Origin: Phytophthora quininea
Lineage: Eukaryota > Oomycota > Peronosporomycetes > Peronosporales > Peronosporaceae
Direction: 5' to 3'
NCBI GenBank assembly: GCA_011947345.1
Contig: JAAVTG010000450.1
Location: 1-27,895 of the forward strand
DNA: 27,895 bases
The notes below the pieces were generated by a model. The model was not told the origin of the DNA. It searched no databases and worked only from the letters and a program-made list of their open reading frames with translations. Of the stretch, positions 1 to 8,407 are shown piece after piece. Every line of letters begins with the position of its first letter. Within the stretch, counting starts at the first letter, position 1. Made by a program: the position numbers and the translations under genes.

Positions 1-37
1 AGCTCCGTTGCGCCTTCGCCTGCCATTCGAGTTCGCT

Positions 38-45
38 CTCAATCC
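38..45 (+). promoter_or_regulatory. Oomycete-type initiator upstream of RPL12
   Basis: The octamer CTCAATCC fits the oomycete initiator consensus YTCANTYY, with the expected start-site A at 41. It lies 47 bases before the RPL12 ATG at 88, a normal 5'-UTR length for these organisms. A short motif such as this also occurs by chance, so the position relative to a recognised gene is the main support. Confidence 0.4.
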
Positions 46-87
46 CCGAAGCTTTCCCCTCTTTCACTCGCATCCTCTATAAACACC

Positions 88-580
88 ATGGGCGCTCCAC
101 CTCCGGCTGGCGAAGAGAAGGTCGTCGTTCTGCGAACGGTGGGCGGCGAGGTTGCCCCGCTTCGGCTCTGGCCCCCAAGGTCGGTCCGCTCGGTCTGTCC
201 CCCAAGAAGATCGGTGAGGACATCTGCAAGGCCACCAAGGACTGGAAGGGACTGAACGTGACGGTCAAGCTCACGATCGTCAACCGTCAGGCCACGGTCA
301 CGCTGATCCCCAGCGCCTCGTCGCTGCTGGTCAAGGAGCTCAAGGAGCCCCCGCGTGACCGCAAGAAGGTCAAGAACATCAAGCACGACGGCAACCTGTC
401 GCTGGACCAGGTCATCTCGGTGGCCCGCACCATGCGCGAGCGCTCCATGGCCCGCACGCTGGCCGGCACCGTGGAGATCCTCGGCACGGCTTCGTCGCTC
501 GGCTGCACGGTCAACGGCGAGGCCCCACGGAGATCCAGCGCCTCATCACGGAGGGCGAGCTGGACATCCCGGAGAACTAA
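88..580 (+). CDS. RPL12: 60S ribosomal protein uL11 (RPL12), read across two single-base frameshifts
   Basis: This is the large-subunit protein uL11 (eukaryotic L12), part of the GTPase-associated centre at the base of the P-stalk. The ATG at 88 opens a frame with the N-terminal [12 protein letters not shown] segment. The conserved core follows: [43 protein letters not shown], and the C-terminal EILGTA..GCTVNG with a TAA at 578-580. About 164 residues would result, the family's normal length. The reading frame changes twice, each time as if one base were missing: near 159-160 (after GGEVAP) and in the C run at 523-526 just before the last 18 codons. No intron signals fit either place. As the gene is normally essential, a consensus error is as likely as a pseudogene. 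The alternative is a decayed second copy. Confidence 0.9.
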
Positions 581-1174
581 GCTACAGGCGGACAGCAGAT
601 GATCCTCAGAAGACTCTAGGCAGTGGAGATTAAGTGACCGACGGACGCGAGGAGGCGAGCGGCTGCAGCAAGGTGGACGTTCGTCGCCTCGGCGTGTTGG
701 GCATTCAACACGACCTGGGGCCTCTTTTGCAGAGCGAAGACGTGGAGTGTTGTGATGTTTCGAGTTATTGGTGACAGGTTTTGCGAAGGGAGTTATTGTG
801 TGGCGACTGAGGTACGCTGTGTGTGTAGCGTGTTTGGATGGAGTGGGGATTTGTGCTGCCGATGATCGCCAATGCAAAATACTTTAATATACTCTGACCG
901 CAATGAGGACAAAGTACAACAGATGAGGCACACAACTCCCCTGTGTGATAGCTATGCATGTCGGCTGATGATAGGAAAGCTGTGTGCTTTTGATCAACTC
1001 GATTTCTTTTTATGCTGTTGGCTCGATCAGTTTGTAGCGGTAGCTCTTCCCGGACCTGTGGCATCGGCGATAAAATCTCTAGCAACGATGAACCAAACCG
1101 ATTTCCACGCATTGACCGAGCTGCTTGTACTTCTGAAGGCTTATGCTCGATCTGGTCAACGACACCGACTCCAC
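581..1174. other. Intergenic region, no gene seen
   Basis: This stretch lies between the convergent 3' ends of RPL12 and the calcyphosin-like gene. It has open frames on both strands (for example 872-1423 plus), but they show no recognisable domain and run antisense into the calcyphosin C-terminus. I see no RNA gene or repeat here. It presumably holds the two 3' UTRs. Confidence 0.6.
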
Positions 1175-1955
1175 TTAGCCGAAAACGATGGAGCTTTCGC
1201 CAGCACCGTGCTTCTTCTTCCTTGCAACCGGAGGGTGGATAGCGTCGCTCGCACGTTTGTTGGCCAGCTCGCTCGGCGCGTCCACGCTTCCGCTGGTGGT
1301 CACAGCCTGGATGTCATCAATTCCCTGAGCCTGAGGTTGGCTCGGATGGCCTCACGTTGCCCGCAGAGATGCCGAGGTCGTCCTTCACTTCCTCGACCGT
1401 GTGCGATCCGTCGGCGTGGGTGACGAGCACACGGCGGCACGTGGTGTTGGCCGACCAGCCTTCGCCCCCGCTAATGTGCCAGGCGTTGCGGATCATGAGC
1501 TCGAAGTAGTCGTCTTCGTCAATCGACGCGCTAACGTTCGTGTAGTAGCGCACGAACTCGTTCGGATGCACCTTGCCGTCCTTCTCGCCGCCGTCAAACG
1601 TGTCGAGGAAGTCTCCCAGCACTTCGTCCTGCGTCTTGCGACCTTCCAGGACGTCCGGATGCTTCTCGGCATTGTACTTGACCTTGAGATCGTTCAGATC
1701 CACAACGCCGTTGCCATCCACATCCAACATCTTGAAGGCCATCAGCACCAGCTGCGTACGGCGGTCGTTCATCTCGCCACGCACAGCCAGCAAGAACTCG
1801 TCAAAGTCCACGTCTCCAGAGTTGTTGGTATCAATGAAGTGGAACAATTCCTCCACTTCCTTCTCACTCAAGCCCAGAGCGTGTTCGCGCACCGCCTTGC
1901 TAAACTCGTCGAGAACGAGGATCCATTTACGCCGAACGAAGACGAAAAGTTGCAT
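1175..1955 (-). CDS. Calcyphosin-like EF-hand calcium-binding protein, 5' end missing
   Basis: A small Ca2+-sensor-type protein of the calcyphosin family, often linked to cilia or flagella. Reading down from 1955 there is a partial first EF-hand (LDEFSKAVREH), then canonical loops in FIDTNNSGDVDFDEF and MLDVDGNGVVDLNDL, and a degenerate fourth, FDGGEKDGKVHPNEF. The calcyphosin C-terminal signature YYTNVSASIDEDDYFE..IRNAW follows. The open frame stops at 1317. In another frame the same strand continues with coding-like sequence ending GESSIVFG and TAA at 1177-1175, so I infer one missing base near 1345-1362 and the longer end. The start is unresolved: upstream of the first partial EF-hand the frame gives residues unlike the family, and the next gene begins 150 bp away. 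The gene is either 5'-truncated or has a further frameshift near 1925. Confidence 0.8.
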
Positions 1956-2102
1956 GGGATGGATGAAGATTTCATTAAGAGGATCTTGTATGTAGCTAGT
2001 GCTTGCGTGAAAGAAGGCGATGCATCTGGAGAGGGATGCTAAGCTATCTCATATCGTTTGCAAAGGAAACACGGCCCCGTTCAGGCGTAACATTCCGCAC
2101 AA

Positions 2103-3388
2103 ATGCGAGCGTTGCGTGTGATCTTGCGACTGGGCCAGCTGTATCAGTCTGTGGCTGAACGATATGCCAACTGCAAAGCGAGTGCAGACCTTCTGCAAAC
2201 TCCTTTCCCCAAGCCAGCTGCTCACATTCACCGAAGCCACATCGTGGCTCCCCAAGAAAATCGCTCGTACAACGGGACGTACGTTCTTGACGCGATTTTG
2301 ATGAAGCTCTGGTCAACCGCTCCGCATCAACCGTGGGTATTGCGATGTGCCAGCGCTCTAATGCTGGACTTTGGAGTGGAAGCCCCAGACTTGTGGGCAG
2401 TGGTGTTAGCGAATATGAGAGAGCTTGAAATGGTTCGTTCCTTGACAAACGTATTGGGCCAACTGAGTCGGAAAAGCTTTATCCGATCCCTGGAATTTGG
2501 CCCACGATTATGGGAGAAGGTGCTGCTATTACCGATGATCAAGTTAAAAGAAAAGCTCGAAAAATCGTGCTGGTACTCAAGTCAACGATGAAAATACTAC
2601 CAACGTATTGTTCATTGCAGGATACCCGCTCGCTGATGTGCGTTGTGTGCTGGATCGTGTGGTTCACTTGCTTCAAAGCTGCCCATTTCTTGACCAAATA
2701 AACGTACCCTCGCTCGTGATTCATTTGAAGGAACTGACGGAAATGGTAGCGGAGGAACCCGACGGTGCTACTAGCGTTAAAGAATTGATTTGTATGGCAT
2801 GGCTGTGAAATGCACCATGACAATTCCGAAGCTGGCTACTCGCTTTGAAGTTTTAGTGAGGATAATCCGAGCCGGCGCGTATAGACCAGTTTTATATGCG
2901 CTCACAGACACGTTGTGCATTCTAAACGACGAGCATCGTGACATCACAATGGAAATCGAAGCGGGAGAACATGCCGATAACTTTCGGCTCATTCAAGAGG
3001 CCTTTGCAGTGGCTGAACAACAAACAGATTATGACGGCATTCTCGGGACACCATTCCAGCAAAGCTTTATTGAGTTCCTTGCCGCCAGCTCCAAGATTGA
3101 CTATTTCCTATCGGTTCTGTAAGTCCAATTTGCAAAGAAAAGAAGAAAAAAAGCTTACAACTAACTCTGTGTTGAATTTGTAGCTTGGAGGAAAAGCGGA
3201 TGGGAGCGGCATTGAGCGCTGTTAAGCTCTACTGCGAATATAACCCCACAGCAGCTGCCGAGTTGAACAAGAAGTTGCAACACGACGCTAGCGACCCCGA
3301 AAACACCAGTCCTGATCGATGGGAACTCATTCAAGCGTATGTGGCATCCTCAACGTCGGAACACCTCCAGCGATTTCGAAACACGTAG
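2103..3388 (+). CDS. Fragment resembling the C-terminus of kinetochore protein KNTC1/Rod
   Basis: About 405 residues of helical protein, tentatively matched from memory to the C-terminal region of KNTC1/Rod, the large subunit of the RZZ spindle-checkpoint complex. Supporting stretches include LTNVLGQLSRKSF, WEKVLLLPMIKLKEKLEK, and a tail FLSVLLEEKRMGAALSAVKLYCEYNP. A clean intron lies at 3119-3183 (GTAAGT ... TTGTAG, 65 bp) and joins the tail in frame; the stop is at 3386-3388. Two compensating shifts break the frame: an extra base near the A run 2560-2564, and a missing base near 2785-2800. KNTC1 proteins are about 2,000 residues, so at least three quarters is absent; an in-frame stop lies just upstream at 2088-2090. 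The gene ends 88 bp from the convergent Hsp70 stop. It could instead be an unrelated helical-repeat protein. Confidence 0.45.
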
Positions 3389-3447
3389 TCTACAGTCCAG
3401 CAAAACCAGTCTATTGAGTCTCTAAACGGTGGAAACTCCACTTGTGC

Positions 3448-3484
3448 AGCGCTTCTATCAAGCAGTAGCGCTTCTATCAAGCAG
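3448..3484. repeat. 18-bp tandem duplication at the Hsp70 stop codon
   Basis: The 18-mer AGCGCTTCTATCAAGCAG occurs at 3448-3465 and again at 3467-3484. The second copy contains the Hsp70 stop codon (TGA on the minus strand, 3479-3477), so the first copy lies in the 3' UTR. It is a small local duplication, without evident function. Confidence 0.85.
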
Positions 3485-5371
3485 CAGTGATGTCTCTCTC
3501 GTCAGCGAAGTAAAGCCGGAAAAATACGTAGAATCCAAAGAGTGCGAGGATGTAAGCTGCCATGAGGAATATCGCCGTCTTCGACATTGGAGCTTCCTCG
3601 GAATCATGATGCACACCAGCTTGCACCTGTAGGATGCCACTGGCGTTCATGGTAAAAGTGACGGGGTGCTCGAACTCACCTGCCTGGCCAATCTTGTCTC
3701 GTGGTAGCGCAAAGTTGAAGTAGCAAATGTGGTCATTCTCTTTGGCTACCTCCTTCTCACCCTCGTAGACTTCTACGGTAAGTCCACGCTGATCATCTTC
3801 AAACGTCTGGAAATACTTCGTCACTGTCGTTGGGATCTTTGCATTTCTAGGTAGAATCACCTCCATAGATCCATCCGCCGTCTCGAGTCCAATGGGCAGT
3901 GGAAGCACATCCATCATCAACACATCTCTGAAAATGCGCTGATCCATCCCACTGAGGATGGCAGCTTGGATAGCGGCGCCTTCGCACACCACTTCATCGG
4001 CATTGACAGACATGCAAAGCTCCTAAAGCAAAACACAACCATTAGTTAGCCGTGGGAACACAGCATTCGATAACAATGCACGACGCACCTTGCCTTGAAA
4101 AACATCCGAAAGCTTGGCTCGCAAAATGGGGATCCGAGTAGATCCTCCAACGAGAATCACTTCGTCAATGTCGGAAGGTGTCACGTCTGCGTCTTTCAAC
4201 ACATTCACAACAATCCGGAGACACCTGGCAAGCAACACAAACTAATAAGCAACCACTACTTGTCATGAGCGAAATCAAAGCCACGTACTTTTTCCAGATA
4301 GGATCACACAATTGCTCAAATTTGTGTCTCAGCAGCGTGTACGAAAACGATGGGATGCCTGCGATGTCGCGCACGGAAATCTCTGCATGTTCTTCGTCTG
4401 AGAGCACGACCTTGGCCTTTTCCACTTCACGTTTCAAGCGCACCATATCTGTTTTCGACACCTGAGAACGAGCCACATCATGATGTTTGTTCAACACCTC
4501 CAGCAAGTGATCCACCAGAATGTTGTTGATATCCTCTCCTCCTAGGTTCGTATCGCCTCCAATTCCGAGCACTTCAAACTTCCCGTCATCAATGTGCAAC
4601 AGCGACACGTCCAGTGTTCCTCCGCCAAAGTCAAACACCGTCACCAACTTCGACCCGGACAGGAACAATCCGTACGCCATGGCTGCAGCCGTCGGTTCGT
4701 TCAACAACCGCACCGCCTTGAAGCCTGCCATCGACGCGCTTGTAATTGTGGCCTTCCTTTGCGAGTCACTAAAGTACGCTGGCACTGTGATGACCACATT
4801 GTCGAGCTTCGTGCCTTCCTCAAAGTACGCCTCGGCCGAGGCCTTCTGTTCAGCTAAAATACAAGCCGAGACCTCCTCGGGCTGCACGTTCACGCTCTTC
4901 CCTGCTCTATGCACTTGTACAGCCACATTGCCTTGAGCTGTAGGCTTTACTGTATAGCTGGAGTACATCCTGGCCACCTCCACAGCTTTACTCTCAAACT
5001 TTTGACCCATTAGCCGCTTGACCGAGCGGATCGTGTTTCCTACGGGATCTGAAGTCTCCAAAGCCACCGCCGCATTGCCCACTTCTTTGCTGTGGCTCTG
5101 TGCATCGAATCGCACCACCGATGGCGTCGTACGGCCTCCATCTGCTCGGTTCTTGAGGATCTTGACATGGTTCCGCTCCACATGCCACATTCCCACGCCT
5201 TTTCAAACGATACAGAGAGGGTTAGACGATAAAAATATATGGATCGGTAGAGAATTGAATAGGCTTGTACGTGCATGAGTTGGTGGTGCCTAGGTCGATG
5301 CCTAGGCAGATGGAGCCGTCGGCGAAGCGCTCGCTCGCGCTGCCCCAGCTGTCATACGTGTTTTCGGCCAT
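3477..5371 (-). CDS. Hsp70-family chaperone with a C-terminal membrane anchor instead of the lid
   Basis: An ATP-driven chaperone of about 563 residues, in four exons: 5371-5271, 5198-4289, 4224-4089 and 4022-3477. Introns 5270-5199, 4288-4225 and 4088-4023 are GT-AG and 64-72 bp; the last two keep the frame exactly. Visible motifs are GIDLGTTNSC (residues 24-33), VITVPAYFSDSQRKA, LNEPTAAAMAYGL, VFDFGGGTLDVSLL, VILVGGSTRIP and GAAIQAAIL, followed by a beta-sandwich substrate domain ending FTMNASGILQVQA. Where other Hsp70s have a 100-residue helical lid there is an acidic linker, a hydrophobic helix (TAIFLMAAYILALFGFYVFF) and a 13-residue tail. There is no N-terminal signal peptide. I infer a tail-anchored protein with its chaperone domains facing the cytosol. 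The exon 1/exon 2 junction is off by one base, probably another indel. Start: ATG 5371-5369, close upstream of the ATPase motif. Confidence 0.88.
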
Positions 5372-5490
5372 GACGAAAATTGACCAATCGTTTGACATAG
5401 ATCATCACCATATCCTCCGTCAAAGAGAAAAAGACCAGGCAAGGCGAAGATGAGACTGGTTGCTTCAGTGATGCTCTAAGGCTTTAGCTT

Positions 5491-6024
5491 TACCACGTGG
5501 ACGTTGATGAGGATACCGTCCTGGTGACGCTGAGAAAGTCAATGAAGGCGGCATTTGTTGAGCCATTAAAGGTATGACGGAAACCCGGCCAAGTTCATTT
5601 TTTCTGTTAATTCCACAAAGTGTGAATCTAGAATTGCCGCTGCAGAGTCCACTTCCAGTGAAGCTCAAGTTACCCAGAAAACTACTCGCTCATTGGAAAC
5701 GCACAGTATCGGATCAAAGGATACTTATGAACGTGTTTGAGAGCTCCAACACCGAAGCTTGCGCTGATTCCGCAATGTTGATGAACTACTTCCCTCAATG
5801 GTAAAAAGAAACAGCATCCAAAGTTCCATCCACAGGGATATAACGTTACGCCAGGAAGTCTGACGGAATTGTTTTGCGCGCTAAGGCGCATCTTGGAGAC
5901 ACTAGTAGTGTTGCACACTGCGCCATGGATGCATCAAGATATCCGGTGGCCAAATGCGCTGCAACATGAAGAACATTTCTGTTGGTTTTTGATCGATTTC
6001 ACGGATGCTGCGGAATCTCCTTAG
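5491..6024 (+). pseudogene. Degenerate kinase-like (possibly Crinkler-type) gene remnant
   Basis: The best part is a 60-codon stretch at 5842-6024 that reads like a kinase catalytic core: a helix LFCALRRILETLVVLH, then the loop HQDIRWPN (an HxDxxxxN version of the HRD loop) and WFLIDFTDAA where DFG would lie. It ends at TAG 6022-6024. The HxDIRWxN / LIDFxDAA style is characteristic of the kinase-like domains common in oomycetes, some carried on Crinkler (CRN) effectors. Upstream, 5491-5577 reads VDVDEDTVLVTLRKSMKAA, weakly like the start of a CRN N-terminal domain, but a stop precedes and follows it. Frames are broken between the two parts and neither ATP-binding lobe nor C-lobe is complete. 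It is an inactive relic. The CRN link is an inference; a free-standing kinase-like gene is equally possible. Confidence 0.5.
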
Positions 6025-6163
6025 TGTGGCGGGAATTCGACAAGCGGTGAGCATTTAAGCATACCCGATCGCGCGTCGGAGACAGTCGATATCTGGTCAG
6101 TTGTAGCATCGAATGAACTGGAGGATTGGAAACCGTGTGAAGAAAGAAGGACGTCGCCTCGAC

Positions 6164-8194
6164 CTAAAAGACTGCGGACTGGACGTGCTTGCCCTTCTTG
6201 GGCAAAGTCCCGACAGGCACAGCATCATACGGGGAGAAGTATGGCTGCGCAGTGCCGCTCTCAGTTCCAGAAGCCTCAGCTTCTTGTGCCTCTTTGGTGA
6301 ATTTAAACGCTGTCCGAGTAGGTGGTGGCGATGGAGGTTGAAATACTTTGGACTGCTGCTGTTCTGTCGAAGTTGATCGAAGTGTCGGAAGTGAAGTCTG
6401 TCGACCAACTGCGCCAGAACTTGACTTGGGTCGGTCCTTACCGATAGATTTGGCAGGAGAGTGCGACGGAGACCTCGAACCGACAGACCGGTTGCTACTA
6501 CCACCACTCAAGACCTTTTCGATCGTCTTGGAGGCTTGATGCCACTTCTTGGTGATCTTGACGTTCTCCATCGTCCGCATGATCATATCGCGCTGGATCT
6601 TGCTTTTGATTGCGAGCTGTTTGCGGCGGTGGACAAGGGCATCCTTCTCATCGAGCATGTGTTGCGTCCGTGCCTCCGTGTCTTGCATCTTGCGCAGCAT
6701 CTCCAGTCGCTGGTATTCCTGAATACGCTTCATCCTCTCTACTTTGTCCAGCTTAAGCTGAGCTTGCAGCTTCCGGTACTCACTCCGAAGAGCTCTTTGA
6801 TGCTGTTGGTTTTTCTGCACTTCCTGCACATTGCGCTCGATTTCACGCTGTCGTTCCAGCAGCTCTTCCTTCTTACGGGATTCTTCCCGTCGAGCTTCTT
6901 CTAGTACTAACTGACGCTTTCTCTCTTGTGTTAACTGTTGCTGAGCTTGAAGCTCTCTAGCTCGCTGCTGTTCTTCTTCGTGCGCCTGGCGGATGGCCTC
7001 GCTAGCCGCCTGCTTCCGTTGGATATCACGCTTACGCGTAGCTTCCAGCTTCTTTGATGCACGGAGATTCTTTCGGATCCGCTGAGTGACTTCACGTCGA
7101 CGGGCATCCATCGCCACTGCACGTTCAGCACGCTGCTGCTCGACCATTTCTTCACGAGCACGCTCTGCTAGCTCCAGCTCCTTTAATCGAGCTTGAATCT
7201 CCAATTGCTGCGCATGTAGTAGAGCCTCCGTCTGTGCTCGGTGCTCCTCGGCCTTTACTTTTCGTTCCTCCTCGCGCTCTCGAGCTTCTATCTGTCGCAA
7301 TTTGTCATGGCGAGCTTTCTCTTCGGCTAATGCACGGTCGCGAGCTGCGAGCTGCGCCGCCATATCTTTCCTACGCTCCTCCTCCGCGTCGAGTTGGGCT
7401 TTCTTTTTGATCTCTCTTGCTCGTTTATCGGCCGCTAGCTCTTGGGCAAAGCGAATTCTAGACCGCTCCTGAGCTTCATGCTGCCGCTTCTCGCGCTCCA
7501 TCTTTTCCGCCGCTTCTTGTTGCAGCTGATTCATCTTCATCTCAAACTCTAGCATTTGCCCTAACTCACGCTCTTGGCGTTGTCGAACCTTTTCGAGCCG
7601 CTGCCTCTCAATGTCCAGCAGTCCAGAAGACCCTTTATTCTCAGATGAACTGGACGCCATGGACGGTGGCCCATTCTTGCTAGCACTGGAGCGTGCGGCT
7701 CGCTTGGAGCCTGAAATCGTAACTAGACGAGGATGTGATGCACTTCCAGCGGCTCGGTCCTCGGCTTCCAATATCTTGCGCTTTTCGGTTCGAAGAGCTT
7801 GCATTTCCTCGTGTCGTCGAAGCGAATATGCTTCATGGCGCATTCGCTGCACGGCGGGGGTCACATCTGGATCGTAAAACGAGTCCAAGTCTCGGATCTT
7901 CAGCGTTTCTGGATTGACTCCACAACGTAGACACGCTTCAGCTGATCGAGGCGAAAGCACGATTCGCTCTGGTGGTGGATTCAGCCCCGACGAGCGAACT
8001 GAGCTCAACGTCGCGAAGATTTCTTCGATTGTCTGAGCTCGAGGGCCACGACGCTTTAGAACCTTGACTTTCTTCTGGGGCTCTTCCTCCTCCTGTTTGA
8101 TGGTCTCTCCGCTCGTAAGATTCCCCAAATCCAAGTGCATCTTGCTCACACCTCCACCTCCAGAGTTCCTCTGGGCTGTATTGACGGACGTCAT
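6164..8194 (-). CDS. Long coiled-coil protein, probably cytoskeletal or ciliary
   Basis: An uninterrupted 676-residue frame from ATG 8194-8192 to TAG 6166-6164. The frame is open further upstream, but only with a GTG at 8257; the ATG is the natural start. Residues 1-80 are low in complexity and contain an acidic-then-basic patch (QEEEEPQKK..KRR). Residues 81-130 are a compact motif, SPRS..ACLRCGVNPETLKIRDLDSF, ending in PAVQRMRHEAY. Similar segments precede coiled coils in several protist ciliary and cytoskeletal proteins, as I recall them. From about 190 to 560 the sequence is a nearly continuous Glu/Arg/Lys/Gln-rich helix (for example KAREREEERK-like heptads), predicted coiled coil. The last 110 residues are Ser/Pro-rich and end KKGKHVQSAVF. 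There is no membrane segment. I do not recognise the exact family. The unbroken frame contrasts with its frameshifted neighbours. Confidence 0.8.
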   Translation of the reverse strand: MTSVNTAQRNSGGGGVSKMHLDLGNLTSGETIKQEEEEPQKKVKVLKRRGPRAQTIEEIFATLSSVRSSGLNPPPERIVLSPRSAEACLRCGVNPETLKIRDLDSFYDPDVTPAVQRMRHEAYSLRRHEEMQALRTEKRKILEAEDRAAGSASHPRLVTISGSKRAARSSASKNGPPSMASSSSENKGSSGLLDIERQRLEKVRQRQERELGQMLEFEMKMNQLQQEAAEKMEREKRQHEAQERSRIRFAQELAADKRAREIKKKAQLDAEEERRKDMAAQLAARDRALAEEKARHDKLRQIEAREREEERKVKAEEHRAQTEALLHAQQLEIQARLKELELAERAREEMVEQQRAERAVAMDARRREVTQRIRKNLRASKKLEATRKRDIQRKQAASEAIRQAHEEEQQRARELQAQQQLTQERKRQLVLEEARREESRKKEELLERQREIERNVQEVQKNQQHQRALRSEYRKLQAQLKLDKVERMKRIQEYQRLEMLRKMQDTEARTQHMLDEKDALVHRRKQLAIKSKIQRDMIMRTMENVKITKKWHQASKTIEKVLSGGSSNRSVGSRSPSHSPAKSIGKDRPKSSSGAVGRQTSLPTLRSTSTEQQQSKVFQPPSPPPTRTAFKFTKEAQEAEASGTESGTAQPYFSPYDAVPVGTLPKKGKHVQSAVF

Positions 8195-8407
8195 ACGTCT
8201 TGGAGCTCGACAGCGACGCCAAGAGCTCTCAACGCCGTGGACAGAGATTGATAGCACAAAATTGCTCGCATCATGCCTCGGTCTCTTTTTTAGGCCACCA
8301 AGAGCGGCCTGCTATCGTGAAAATAGCTGCTTCCTTACCCTGAAACGCATATAAATACTCCTTGTGGGGGAATATTGTGCTAGTTTCTTGCTCGGTAGTC
8401 GCTGGTG

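Noticed and set aside
872..1423. 183-codon plus-strand open frame
   Set aside because: It overlaps the calcyphosin-like coding region on the opposite strand and has no recognisable protein features.
1401..2042. 213-codon plus-strand open frame
   Set aside because: It is the antisense shadow of the EF-hand gene; the minus strand has the conserved EF-hand loops.
6461..6904. Leucine-rich plus-strand open frame
   Set aside because: It is antisense to the charged coiled coil, whose Glu/Lys/Arg codons read as Leu/Phe/Ser on the other strand.
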